Shown piece after piece: positions 9,000 through 17,898 of a DNA stretch of 64,000 bases. This DNA is from Limosilactobacillus pontis. GTDB taxonomy: Bacteria; Bacillota; Bacilli; Lactobacillales; Lactobacillaceae. The DNA lies in contig NZ_PNFV01000003.1 in assembly GCF_002940945.1 (NCBI RefSeq), positions 124,001 through 188,000 of the forward strand. Direction: 5' to 3'. The notes under the pieces were generated by a model. The model did no database searches. It was not told the DNA's origin and saw only the letters and a list, made by a program, of their open reading frames with translations. Position numbers and translations under genes: made by a program. Positions within the stretch are counted from its first letter, which is position 1. Each line of letters starts with the position of its first letter.

Positions 9000-11900
9000 T
9001 TAGTTATGACGACGCTTGGTTGCTCCCAAGCCAATGAGTGCTACACCCATCAAGCCAAACGCCATAGCAGAAGCTGCCTTGGCCTCGTTATTACCAGTTT
9101 GTGGCAATTCATTTTGACCGCTGACATTGCCACTTGTCCCAATACCAGCTCCTTCAGTAACTGATTGCTTAGTGTTCCCCAAAGCAATTAAATTACTATT
9201 TGGCTGACTATTAAGCCCAGTTTGCATATTATTCGTGGTACTTGTATTTCCACCTATATTACCAGTAAACGAAACTGGTACAGTACTTTGGCCACCGTTA
9301 ACCTTGTGTTTCATAACGACAGTGTAAACTTGGGTAATACTACTATCATTATCAAATTCCGGTGATTGGCCACTTGGATCAAAGTTATTTTCTACTACTT
9401 CATATCCAAGTTCAGCCAGATGCTTAAGGGTGTCGCCTGTACTGTAATTAATCTTAGTACCAGGCTGACCCATCAAATTGCCTGAATTAGCAATTTGCTT
9501 AAAGCCATTGTCCTGATCAACGTAAACAACTTCGGCCGTTTGTGATTGTCCAGCTTTTGGTTGGCTCGTGCCACTTGGTTGCTGACCACTTGGCTGACTT
9601 GTGCCGCTCGGCTGGCTACTACCACTTGGTTGTTGACCGCTCGGCTGTTGACCACTCGGTTGCTGACCACTTGGTTGTTGACCACTCGGCTGCTGGCCGC
9701 TTGGTTGCTGACCACTTGGTTGACTCGTACCACTTGGCTGACTTGTGCCACTTGGTTGGCTCTGGCCACTTGGCTGACTTGTGCCGCTCGGCTGAGTCTG
9801 ACCACTTGGTTGGCTCTGGCCACTCGGTTGACTCGTACCGCTTGGCTGGCTGCTGCCACTTGGTTGACTCGTACCACTCGGTTGACTCGTGCCGCTTGGT
9901 TGGCTGCTACCACTTGGTTGACTCGTGCTACTTGGTTGGCTGCTGCCACTTGGTTGGCTACTGCCACTTGGTTGACTCATACCACTTGGTTGACTGCTAC
10001 CACTCGGCTGACTCGTGCCGCTTGGCTGGCTCGTACCGCTTGGCTGACTTGTGCCGCTCGGTTGACTCGTGCCGCTTGGTTGACTGCTACCACTTGGCTG
10101 GCTTGTACCACTTGGTTGGCTCTGGCCACTTGGCTGACTTGTGCCGCTTGGTTGGCTGCTGCCACTCGGTTGACTTGTGCCGCTTGGCTGGCTTTGACCA
10201 CTCGGTTGACTCGTGCCACTTGGCTGGCTACTGCCGCTTGGTTGACTTGTGCCGCTCGGCTGACTTGTGCCACTTGGCTGACTTGTGCCGCTCGGCTGAG
10301 TCTGACCACTTGGTTGGCTCTGGCCACTCGGTTGACTCGTACCGCTTGGCTGGCTGCTGCCACTTGGTTGACTCGTGCCGCTTGGCTGGCTACTACCGCT
10401 TGGCTGAGTCTGACCACTTGGCTGACTCGTACCGCTTGGTTGACTTGTGCCGCTCGGCTGACTTGTGCCACTTGGTTGGCTGCTACCACTTGGTTGGCTG
10501 CTGCCACTTGGCTGACTTGTGCCGCTTGGCTGGCTCTGGCCACTCGGTTGACTCGTACCACTCGGCTGGCTGCTGCCACTCGGTTGGCTGCTACCGCTTG
10601 GTTGGCTCTGGCCACTCGGTTGACTCGTACCGCTTGGCTGGCTCGTGCCGCTTGGCTGACTCGTGCCGCTCGGTTGACTCGTGCCGCTCGGCTGAGTCTG
10701 ACCACTTGGTTGGCTCTGGCCACTCGGTTGACTCGTACCGCTTGGCTGGCTGCTGCCACTTGGTTGACTCGTGCCGCTTGGCTGAGTCTGACCACTTGGC
10801 TGACTCGTACCGCTTGGTTGACTTGTGCCGCTCGGCTGAGTCTGACCACTTGGTTGGCTCTGGCCACTCGGCTGACTTGTGCCGCTTGGCTGGCTTGTGC
10901 CGCTTGGCTGACTTGTACCGCTTGGTTGACTCTGGCCGCTCGGCTGTACAGGTGAATAATTAACAATATAACTCCGGTCAGGGCTGGCAGGAACGACCGT
11001 CTCACCACCAGCATATGGTTTGTCCGCAACATAACCAGTGACTGATGGAGTGCTGATTACACCATACGTTTGACTAGCTGGCATCCAGCCATTATCCGTA
11101 ATAACCTCACCGGTAACTTTATCAAGCACTAGCTGATGGTTAAAGGAAACATGCGTCACACTATCTGCTGGAGTCAAAATCCCAGCACCAGTATAGTGAA
11201 CCGTCTGCGTACCCTGCTTAATCAGACTAGCCTTATCAGTTCCAGTTGGATACTTTGGACCATTAGGATCATTAGGATTAATTGGTTGCCCTGGTTGGCC
11301 AGGATTCTGCGGATTAATTGTCTGCGTACCATGCTTCAGATAAACATTGAAGGACTGTAGAGTCTTATTGTCATTATCAAAGTATTTATCTTGCCCAGCA
11401 TAGTCAAAGCCATTTTCATACAGAACATACCCTTGATTTTCCAGGTCATGAATTGTCTTGGCAGTACTGTAATCAATCCGACTATATGGTTTACCCCTCA
11501 ATTGTCCAGAGTTGGTAAGTTCACTATTACCACGATCAGCATCTAAGTAGTGAACAATTGCGTATTGCAACTGGACAACCGGCTTTTGGTATGGCACTGG
11601 AGTATCCTTGGTTGGATCGGTCGGGTTAATCACCGTTCCTGGATTAACTGGTGTATAGCCCGTGACATTTGGAATCGGTTCATTAGGCTGGACCTTTGTT
11701 GGATCACTTGGGTCATTCGGATAGGTTGGCGTTGGGGCACCCGGAATTGGTGTCTTACCATCCTTTTCTACCGGAATAATCTTGCCAAGCTTATGATAAA
11801 CAATCTTTAACCAAATATTCGGGTTCTTAAGCGTAGCAGTCCCACCGGGAACATAACGAACCTCAGCGATATAGCCTGGAATAACTGGTGCAATTACACT

Positions 11901-14900
11901 ATTGAAGGTATGACTTGTCGAATCCCAAGTACCTTTACTGATCAAATCACCCGTAACCTGGTCAACAACATCCGGAGTCCGCGTGAAGTAACCGCTCTGA
12001 ACATCATCTTCATGAAGCCGGTTTCCTTGTTCATCGACAAACTTCGTCGTTTGACTGATTGGCTTAGTCTTACCATTCTTATCAATCTGACCATTCTTAA
12101 CGTAGTGAACGATAACAGTATAGCTATTATCGTTATGATTGAGGGTGACGCTCTTTACATTCGGCGTATTTCCATCTTGATCTTGGGTAATGAAACCAAC
12201 GTGGTAATGGTCAATCTTTGGCGAATCTTTTTCTGGTAAGGTTACGTTATCCGGTTCCCAAGTTAGGGCCCCTGGTCCAGTAATATTACCCTTTTGGTCA
12301 ACCTTAACGATTTGGTGAGTAACATTATCAATGTTCCCATTGAGGGTAAAGTGAGCTGGTTGAACAACATCACCAGCTAATGAACGGCCAGTTTCAGCAT
12401 CTTCATACTTAATCGTCCGGTTAATGGTCTTCTGCATGTCCTCCCGAGTATAACCCGGTGCAGGATTATCAGGATTGACTGGCGACGTACTATGAACAAA
12501 ATGAACCTCAAAGGCATTCTTGTTGTTATCGCTTTGATACGTTTGACCATTAAAGTCATTAGAAACTAACTGATAGTGCTTGATCAAATAACCATTAATC
12601 CGATCCTGAACATTATTAGTAAAGACAATCGGTTGGTTAAATTTACCCGTAGCATAATCAGTATCACCTAATTGTTGTCCGGTGGTGTCGTCAATATACT
12701 TAATCTGGGCCTTCTGGTCATTAGCAATGTAAATTACTTTATCAACCACATTATTGCTTGACGCATTCACTGAAACCGCAGGATATGTTTGACGATCAGG
12801 CGTATAACCGTCAATCACAGGACTAACTTCTTCAGGGAAGGACTGTGTAGCTGGTGTCCAAGGCGTCCAGGTAATTTGGTTATTTACCAGGTCCTTCGTT
12901 CCAGTCCGTGTAAAGGTTAATGGCTGAGCAGAATAGTCATCCGCCGCCTTCTTACCATCTGCATAGACATAATGGATAACCTCAGTAATTTCCTTCTGTA
13001 ATTGTGTCTTATCTGTAACCGGCGTTGTTGCATGCTTGAAATGTACTTTAAAGATATTCTTACTGTTATCACTCTGGTAATACTGATTTTTGAAGCCGTT
13101 TGAAACTAATACATAGTGCTGCCCCTTATACTTTTGAATTGTTTGATCTACACTCGGGTTAAAGCTGATTTTTGTTCCAAACTTACCATTAGCAGGGGTA
13201 CTATCCAGTTGGGTATTAGTCGTATCATCGATATACTCAACAACCGCCTGTTGGTCATTAGCCGTGTACTTAACCGTCCGTTCCGTAGTTTCTGGACCAT
13301 CACCCTTAATGGTAATTCCGCTAACGGCACCTGGGTTTGGTGTATAACCTGAAATATTTGGGGAACTAACGGTCGCAAAGGTCTGTTGTGGTGACCAAGG
13401 GCCCCACGTAGTATTTCCTGTGACTAAGTCCTTAGTACCAGTCCGATTAAAGGCAACCGCAACCGGCGATTTGTCGGGATGAGCCTGACTACCATCTTCA
13501 AAGACATAGTGGACAATTAGGTTCTTGGTTGTACGGTCAGGAATGCCTTTTTGTAGTCCATGCTTAAAGTGAACTTCATAATGCTGGTCAACTGTATCAT
13601 CATTGTCGAATACTAATGGCTGGCCATTCGAAGTATCACTCACTAGTTGATAGTGTTGGTTTTTATAGTCAGCAATCTTTCCCTTGGTGGAATAATTTGC
13701 CTTATTATCGGAAATCCCTTTTAAATTATCCGTATGAAGAGTCCGTTTATCCGTATCATCAATATAGGTTACCGTAATCTTCTGAGAATCAATATAGTAG
13801 GTTACCGTAAACGGTTTATCAAGATCTGTATTCCAATTATCATTTGTTACATTAACCGGCTGCTGATCAATTTTACTTTTATCTGGTGTATACCCAGGAA
13901 TTTTAGGACTATCAACCGCATCAAACTGTGCAGGAGAAATCTTGCCATTCCAATCGGTTTTACCAGTTGCTAAATTCTTAACCCCAGACTGAGTTAAAAT
14001 AACTGATTTGGTAGATGTCGGCTGAGCAACTTGGCCCTTCTTGGGACCATTACCATAAATATAGGTAATCGTCTCCGTAATCTTCTTAGTCCGCTGGGTT
14101 GGCTTGTTTTCATTCAGTGTAGCCTCATAAACAACCGTATCGTTATTGAAATCATACTTAACCTTTTGTCCAAAGGCAGCCTTGCCATTCGGATAGCCAT
14201 TCTCATACTGATCGTTTGAGTTTTGAATAGTTGGGTTAGCATAGTCAATGTAAATCTTAGATGGTAGTAATGCTTTATCAGCTGCAGTCAGATCTTTATC
14301 ACCAGTCAAGAAGTCGGACTTTGACATCAGGTCACCATAATCATAGGTCTTAGCCTGATCAGGTAATACAACAGTCTTATCATTACCGTCCTTATCCTTA
14401 AAGTGAATGGCAACATTAATCTTATCTTGTTCCGTTACCGTAATATTAGAACTAGACTTGTCACCGGCAGCGATAATAAATGGCTTCTGCTTCTCCGAAC
14501 TACTCCGGCCATTGGCCCAGGTAGAGCTGGCAAGATAAGCGATTTTACCCACATGATCATAGATATTAGGGTCTTGCCCTGGTAGCACTAGCCGAACTGA
14601 AGTATTACCAGCCAAACTTGGCATTGTGACAAGGACAGCACGGATTGTTGACCAGTCTTTGATTTGACTGCCATCCACAAAACCATTTTTGCTTGGTTCG
14701 GTTGATGATGAGATTACGACTGGTTGAGTAGAATATGAGATTTTAGCATCAGTTACCTTTTGACCAGTCATTGGGTTAATTACCTTAGCTGGACCAGTAA
14801 GTGATACATCGAATTCACTCTTGCCATCCTTAGTACTTGGTAAATTAGTGAATGATTCCAAATTATTTAGGACATGATCTGTCGCATTGATTACTGATGT

Positions 14901-17489
14901 GGCATAAGTCATTTGACTTCCATGATGATCTTCCGAATTACCAGCTAATTGAAGGCTAGAATTCTGGTTTCCTTGAGCCGCTTCAGCTGAAGTCGTGATA
15001 TGCGCCGTATTAATCACCCAATTAGATGGTTGCGTATTTGCAAAAAGCTTATCTAATGAAATTCCTTCATGTTGAGCAATTTCATCGGCAAATTGCTTAC
15101 CTTCTGCGTTAGTAAGCTGATTTGCTAATTTGGTATCTTCAAGATTGTTATCTTTAGTAATGTCAGCTGTATTTTGCGTTAACACAAACATTTGAATCGG
15201 GCTTGCACCAGCTTGTGCATCAAATTGGTTATTGAAGTTAATGGATAGCTCCTTATCAAACAAATCTAAAACATCATCGAGTTCATTATGATTTGACAAA
15301 TCAATTTTTAGATATTTATTATTTCCAACATTAAAAGTTGAAATTGATTTGGGATTATATTTCTTAAAGGTCTGGTCACTTGTTTCAACTGTTGCATTAT
15401 TAGGAAGCTTTATATAGATAATTGGATGAACTAGTTTTATGTCATAACCAGTTTTGTTTTGAAGAACAATTTGAGCAATGTATCCTGAATCAGATTGTGT
15501 CGGATCTGTACTAATTTGTGTTACACTTAAAAAACTACTCAAGCTTAGTGGCAATTGTGGTCTAGCAAGTAAAATGTCGTCTTGAGTTACCTTAGTACTG
15601 CCATCTACACTAATTGTATTTTTTAGGCTATCTCCAACTATTACGGGTTGCCCATTACTGTAGGCATTTGCAATGGAGTAATACTTTGGAACTAAAGCAA
15701 CAGTCGCTCCTGGATCAAGCTCATCAACCACCATATCTACACTTTTAATATACTTTTTATTCTTAACATTATGATCCATAGCTTCAAAATCTTTTGAAGT
15801 TATTGTCTGCTTACTACCATCTTTAAAAGTAAAAGTAACCTTAAAATTTTGATTCTTGTTTCCAGTAAGTGAGGCATAATAATACTTACCTAGAAAATTA
15901 AGTCCATCAGAATAGTCAACATGAATCTTAACGTTTTTACGAGACTGATTAATTGCATTCGTGACGAAGAATACTCCCGTATTGACCGCATTCTTACCAT
16001 CAATTTCCCCATTTATATAATCGTCATTATAATTACCATTGACATAATTATAACTGTCTGCGTAATAAATATCGTAGACATAACCATCACTTTTATTTGG
16101 AACCTTGGGAGCAACAACGAATGAGGTATCATTCCCAGTAATCTGTTTACTTGTATTATTTCGGAACTGTTGAGTATAGACTCCATTCTTAAATGTTAGT
16201 GACGTATTATCACCAGCTAAAAAACTATCGGGTGCATTAACTTTCCCATAAAAATATACTGGTGAATCAACTAATGCCTTACTCCCCGCTGGTATATGCA
16301 CAGTAATAATATTCCCATTTTGGTTAATCGTTGCATCACTCTTCTGTCCGTTCACATCTACTAATGGACGAGTAGTATCGACTGTAAAGTATTTAGGAGC
16401 GGTTAGTGTCAATGTCCCACCATGATTAAAGGTGTAGTTATAACCAAAACTATATTGCAAAGCATAATCATTTAACATTAAGCCATACTGAACTTCTTGT
16501 TGATTATGGATTGGAATACTTGCTACCAACTTATGTAATGGGGCATAATATGACGTCGGATCAGTTCCCTCTGAATATAGAAGACTATGGGCTGGCCCAA
16601 CTATAAGTTTACCTTTAATTTCTGTTGGAATTTGATAAACAAACGGTAATTCCTTCCATACGCCATCGTTTTTCTTTATGGATAAATTAAAATTAAATTG
16701 CTCTCCTGGATACAATGAATCTGCATCTGTATTATAGTATTTTAAGAATTCACTGAAGCTCCAACTTTGTAATGAAATTGATTGATTAACCGTTCCTGAC
16801 TTACTAAATTTATCCGATATATAATAATAATTTTCGTCCCTAGTATCGTTTACTTCACCAAAGTTGTTCGAAATTGAACCTGCGTCTATATTAGCAATAT
16901 ACTTTCTAGGAACACGAATTGTGTATGTATCCCCTGCCTTTACTTCATTAGCATTAAAAATAACGGTGCTGGTACTATTATCATTTGTAATTACATTATT
17001 GTCAGTTTTTAAGCTTGCACCATCATCTAGAGTAATGGATGCACTATTTTTTTGTGCAGCTTTATTGTCGCTAATAGTACGGGCAACATTATTAGTTACG
17101 GTATTATTTTGTGACACAGTCATATTCTGAATAGCTGATGTCTTAGTACTATTGACATGTTTTTGTCCTGTTTGATTAACTGAAACATCTGTTTGATCTG
17201 ACTGGTCAATTACTGTGCTTAGTTGACTATTTGACGAATTACTAGTTAGCGGTACCGAAGAAGCACCAATTGAGTTATTCAAATTTGTTGATTCTGAAGT
17301 ACTATTATTGTGATTGTCATTGTTTACCACTTCATCGGCGTTGGCAACCGTGTTGTTAGCGCCAAAATACATCGTGGTCCCCAGTAAAACAGAGACAACC
17401 CCGATGCCGAGCTTCCGCAGGCTATAGTGCGGGACCTCGCGATCAAGCGTCATCAACTGTTTTTGGTACCGATTATTTTTTGAAACCAT
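9000..17489 (-). CDS. Giant LPXTG-anchored Mub-type surface adhesin with Pro-Ser-Gly stalk
   Basis: A 2829-residue secreted, wall-anchored protein. The YSIRK-like signal (HYSLRKLGIGVVSVLLGTTM, about residues 21-40) is followed by a likely cleavage after VANA. A Ser/Thr/Asn-rich stretch (55-160) leads to a large non-repetitive, beta-rich region (about 160-1140). Mub/MucBP-type modules follow (about 1140-2170), with recurrent YIDDT, HYQLVS, YQSDN and VHFKHA motifs and PVIxGYTPD connectors. A Pro-Ser-Gly stalk (2181-2643) comes next, then one further MucBP-like module (about 2650-2735), the sortase motif LPQTG (near 2795), a hydrophobic helix and an Arg tail. Known Mub proteins bind mucus; that role here is inference. 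AAGGGGG lies nine bases before the ATG. The 5' half is clearly AT-richer than the neighbouring core genes, hinting at acquisition. It is divergent in sequence from the next surface gene but shares its signal peptide. Confidence 0.9.
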   Translation of the reverse strand: MVSKNNRYQKQLMTLDREVPHYSLRKLGIGVVSVLLGTTMYFGANNTVANADEVVNNDNHNNSTSESTNLNNSIGASSVPLTSNSSNSQLSTVIDQSDQTDVSVNQTGQKHVNSTKTSAIQNMTVSQNNTVTNNVARTISDNKAAQKNSASITLDDGASLKTDNNVITNDNSTSTVIFNANEVKAGDTYTIRVPRKYIANIDAGSISNNFGEVNDTRDENYYYISDKFSKSGTVNQSISLQSWSFSEFLKYYNTDADSLYPGEQFNFNLSIKKNDGVWKELPFVYQIPTEIKGKLIVGPAHSLLYSEGTDPTSYYAPLHKLVASIPIHNQQEVQYGLMLNDYALQYSFGYNYTFNHGGTLTLTAPKYFTVDTTRPLVDVNGQKSDATINQNGNIITVHIPAGSKALVDSPVYFYGKVNAPDSFLAGDNTSLTFKNGVYTQQFRNNTSKQITGNDTSFVVAPKVPNKSDGYVYDIYYADSYNYVNGNYNDDYINGEIDGKNAVNTGVFFVTNAINQSRKNVKIHVDYSDGLNFLGKYYYASLTGNKNQNFKVTFTFKDGSKQTITSKDFEAMDHNVKNKKYIKSVDMVVDELDPGATVALVPKYYSIANAYSNGQPVIVGDSLKNTISVDGSTKVTQDDILLARPQLPLSLSSFLSVTQISTDPTQSDSGYIAQIVLQNKTGYDIKLVHPIIYIKLPNNATVETSDQTFKKYNPKSISTFNVGNNKYLKIDLSNHNELDDVLDLFDKELSINFNNQFDAQAGASPIQMFVLTQNTADITKDNNLEDTKLANQLTNAEGKQFADEIAQHEGISLDKLFANTQPSNWVINTAHITTSAEAAQGNQNSSLQLAGNSEDHHGSQMTYATSVINATDHVLNNLESFTNLPSTKDGKSEFDVSLTGPAKVINPMTGQKVTDAKISYSTQPVVISSSTEPSKNGFVDGSQIKDWSTIRAVLVTMPSLAGNTSVRLVLPGQDPNIYDHVGKIAYLASSTWANGRSSSEKQKPFIIAAGDKSSSNITVTEQDKINVAIHFKDKDGNDKTVVLPDQAKTYDYGDLMSKSDFLTGDKDLTAADKALLPSKIYIDYANPTIQNSNDQYENGYPNGKAAFGQKVKYDFNNDTVVYEATLNENKPTQRTKKITETITYIYGNGPKKGQVAQPTSTKSVILTQSGVKNLATGKTDWNGKISPAQFDAVDSPKIPGYTPDKSKIDQQPVNVTNDNWNTDLDKPFTVTYYIDSQKITVTYIDDTDKRTLHTDNLKGISDNKANYSTKGKIADYKNQHYQLVSDTSNGQPLVFDNDDTVDQHYEVHFKHGLQKGIPDRTTKNLIVHYVFEDGSQAHPDKSPVAVAFNRTGTKDLVTGNTTWGPWSPQQTFATVSSPNISGYTPNPGAVSGITIKGDGPETTERTVKYTANDQQAVVEYIDDTTNTQLDSTPANGKFGTKISFNPSVDQTIQKYKGQHYVLVSNGFKNQYYQSDNSKNIFKVHFKHATTPVTDKTQLQKEITEVIHYVYADGKKAADDYSAQPLTFTRTGTKDLVNNQITWTPWTPATQSFPEEVSPVIDGYTPDRQTYPAVSVNASSNNVVDKVIYIANDQKAQIKYIDDTTGQQLGDTDYATGKFNQPIVFTNNVQDRINGYLIKHYQLVSNDFNGQTYQSDNNKNAFEVHFVHSTSPVNPDNPAPGYTREDMQKTINRTIKYEDAETGRSLAGDVVQPAHFTLNGNIDNVTHQIVKVDQKGNITGPGALTWEPDNVTLPEKDSPKIDHYHVGFITQDQDGNTPNVKSVTLNHNDNSYTVIVHYVKNGQIDKNGKTKPISQTTKFVDEQGNRLHEDDVQSGYFTRTPDVVDQVTGDLISKGTWDSTSHTFNSVIAPVIPGYIAEVRYVPGGTATLKNPNIWLKIVYHKLGKIIPVEKDGKTPIPGAPTPTYPNDPSDPTKVQPNEPIPNVTGYTPVNPGTVINPTDPTKDTPVPYQKPVVQLQYAIVHYLDADRGNSELTNSGQLRGKPYSRIDYSTAKTIHDLENQGYVLYENGFDYAGQDKYFDNDNKTLQSFNVYLKHGTQTINPQNPGQPGQPINPNDPNGPKYPTGTDKASLIKQGTQTVHYTGAGILTPADSVTHVSFNHQLVLDKVTGEVITDNGWMPASQTYGVISTPSVTGYVADKPYAGGETVVPASPDRSYIVNYSPVQPSGQSQPSGTSQPSGTSQPSGTSQPSGQSQPSGQTQPSGTSQPSGTSQPSGQTQPSGTSQPSGSSQPSGTSQPSGQSQPSGQTQPSGTSQPSGTSQPSGTSQPSGTSQPSGQSQPSGSSQPSGSSQPSGTSQPSGQSQPSGTSQPSGSSQPSGSSQPSGTSQPSGTSQPSGTSQPSGQTQPSGSSQPSGTSQPSGSSQPSGTSQPSGQSQPSGQTQPSGTSQPSGTSQPSGTSQPSGSSQPSGTSQPSGQSQPSGTSQPSGSSQPSGTSQPSGQSQPSGTSQPSGSSQPSGTSQPSGTSQPSGTSQPSGTSQPSGSSQPSGMSQPSGSSQPSGSSQPSSTSQPSGSSQPSGTSQPSGTSQPSGSSQPSGTSQPSGQSQPSGQTQPSGTSQPSGQSQPSGTSQPSGTSQPSGQQPSGQQPSGQQPSGQQPSGQQPSGQQPSGSSQPSGTSQPSGQQPSGTSQPKAGQSQTAEVVYVDQDNGFKQIANSGNLMGQPGTKINYSTGDTLKHLAELGYEVVENNFDPSGQSPEFDNDSSITQVYTVVMKHKVNGGQSTVPVSFTGNIGGNTSTTNNMQTGLNSQPNSNLIALGNTKQSVTEGAGIGTSGNVSGQNELPQTGNNEAKAASAMAFGLMGVALIGLGATKRRHN
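9559..10947 (-). repeat. 18-base tandem repeat encoding the XSQPSG stalk
   Basis: About 78 uninterrupted units encode TSQPSG, QSQPSG, SSQPSG or QTQPSG, plus one MSQPSG. Seven 15-base QQPSG units cluster at the C-terminal side (about 9570-9720). Third positions vary freely, while Gln-Pro-Ser-Gly is almost always kept (one PSS exception). A block of about 90 bases starting GTGCCGCTCGGCTGAGTCTG recurs at 9781, 10285 and 10681, and in shorter form at 10825. All spacings are multiples of 18 (504, 396, 144), which shows segmental duplication. Confidence 0.95.
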
Positions 17490-17783
17490 GTTGAGTAACC
17501 CCCTTATTACTTATCAAAAGATAAAAGCGATGCAAATAAGCATTGTTGAAGATTATAAATAATAGCAAAACACATGTATTAATATAACCTTTTTTATCAT
17601 TCTAAACATCTTCATTATAGTTCAGACAATATATAATTTAAACCGCTGTTTAATTGCTATTTTTATAAAGTAAATGGTTATTATTAAACGTTTTAATTGA
17701 AAATACATTTGATAAATAAATGTTAATAATTATTTATATTTTTATTAAATACAATTATTATCTGATTGTCTATTAATAGTAAA
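17490..17783. other. AT-rich leader region of the giant adhesin gene
   Basis: About 290 very AT-rich bases between the two surface-protein genes. Apart from the promoter at 17614-17642 and the downstream gene's Shine-Dalgarno (AAGGGGG at about 17499-17505), I see no ORF or clear structured RNA. The untranslated leader would be about 120 bases long. Confidence 0.6.
17614..17642 (-). promoter_or_regulatory. Likely promoter of the giant adhesin gene
   Basis: On the minus strand, -35 TTTAAA (17637-17642), a 17-base spacer and a perfect -10 TATAAT (17614-17619), about 125 bases upstream of the ATG. Confidence 0.5.
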
Positions 17784-17814
17784 AACACCTCACAATTAAT
17801 AATTGTGAGGTGTT
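17781..17814 (-). terminator. Terminator of the second surface protein gene
   Basis: An almost perfect palindrome, AACACCTCACAATTA (17784-17798) with TAATTGTGAGGTGTT, is preceded on the plus strand by A5, giving TTTTT for minus-strand transcription from the gene ending at 17899. Confidence 0.85.
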
Positions 17815-17898
17815 CATTTAGCGTTAATAATCCTGAATTATAAATTTAATAGAGGTATGCTAACTCAGAAATTCGACAACTACCTGGTTAAATCGACT

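Noticed and set aside
9559..10947. The regular 18-base repeat as a possible CRISPR array
   Set aside because: Units are directly contiguous without unique spacers and stay in one coding frame; no cas genes are present.
9542..10963. Long open frames of about 470 codons on the plus strand, and other minus-strand frames, across the stalk repeat
   Set aside because: They arise because an 18-base repeat that lacks stops in one frame lacks them in the others too. They encode low-complexity repeats, have no ribosome-binding site and lie wholly inside the adhesin gene.
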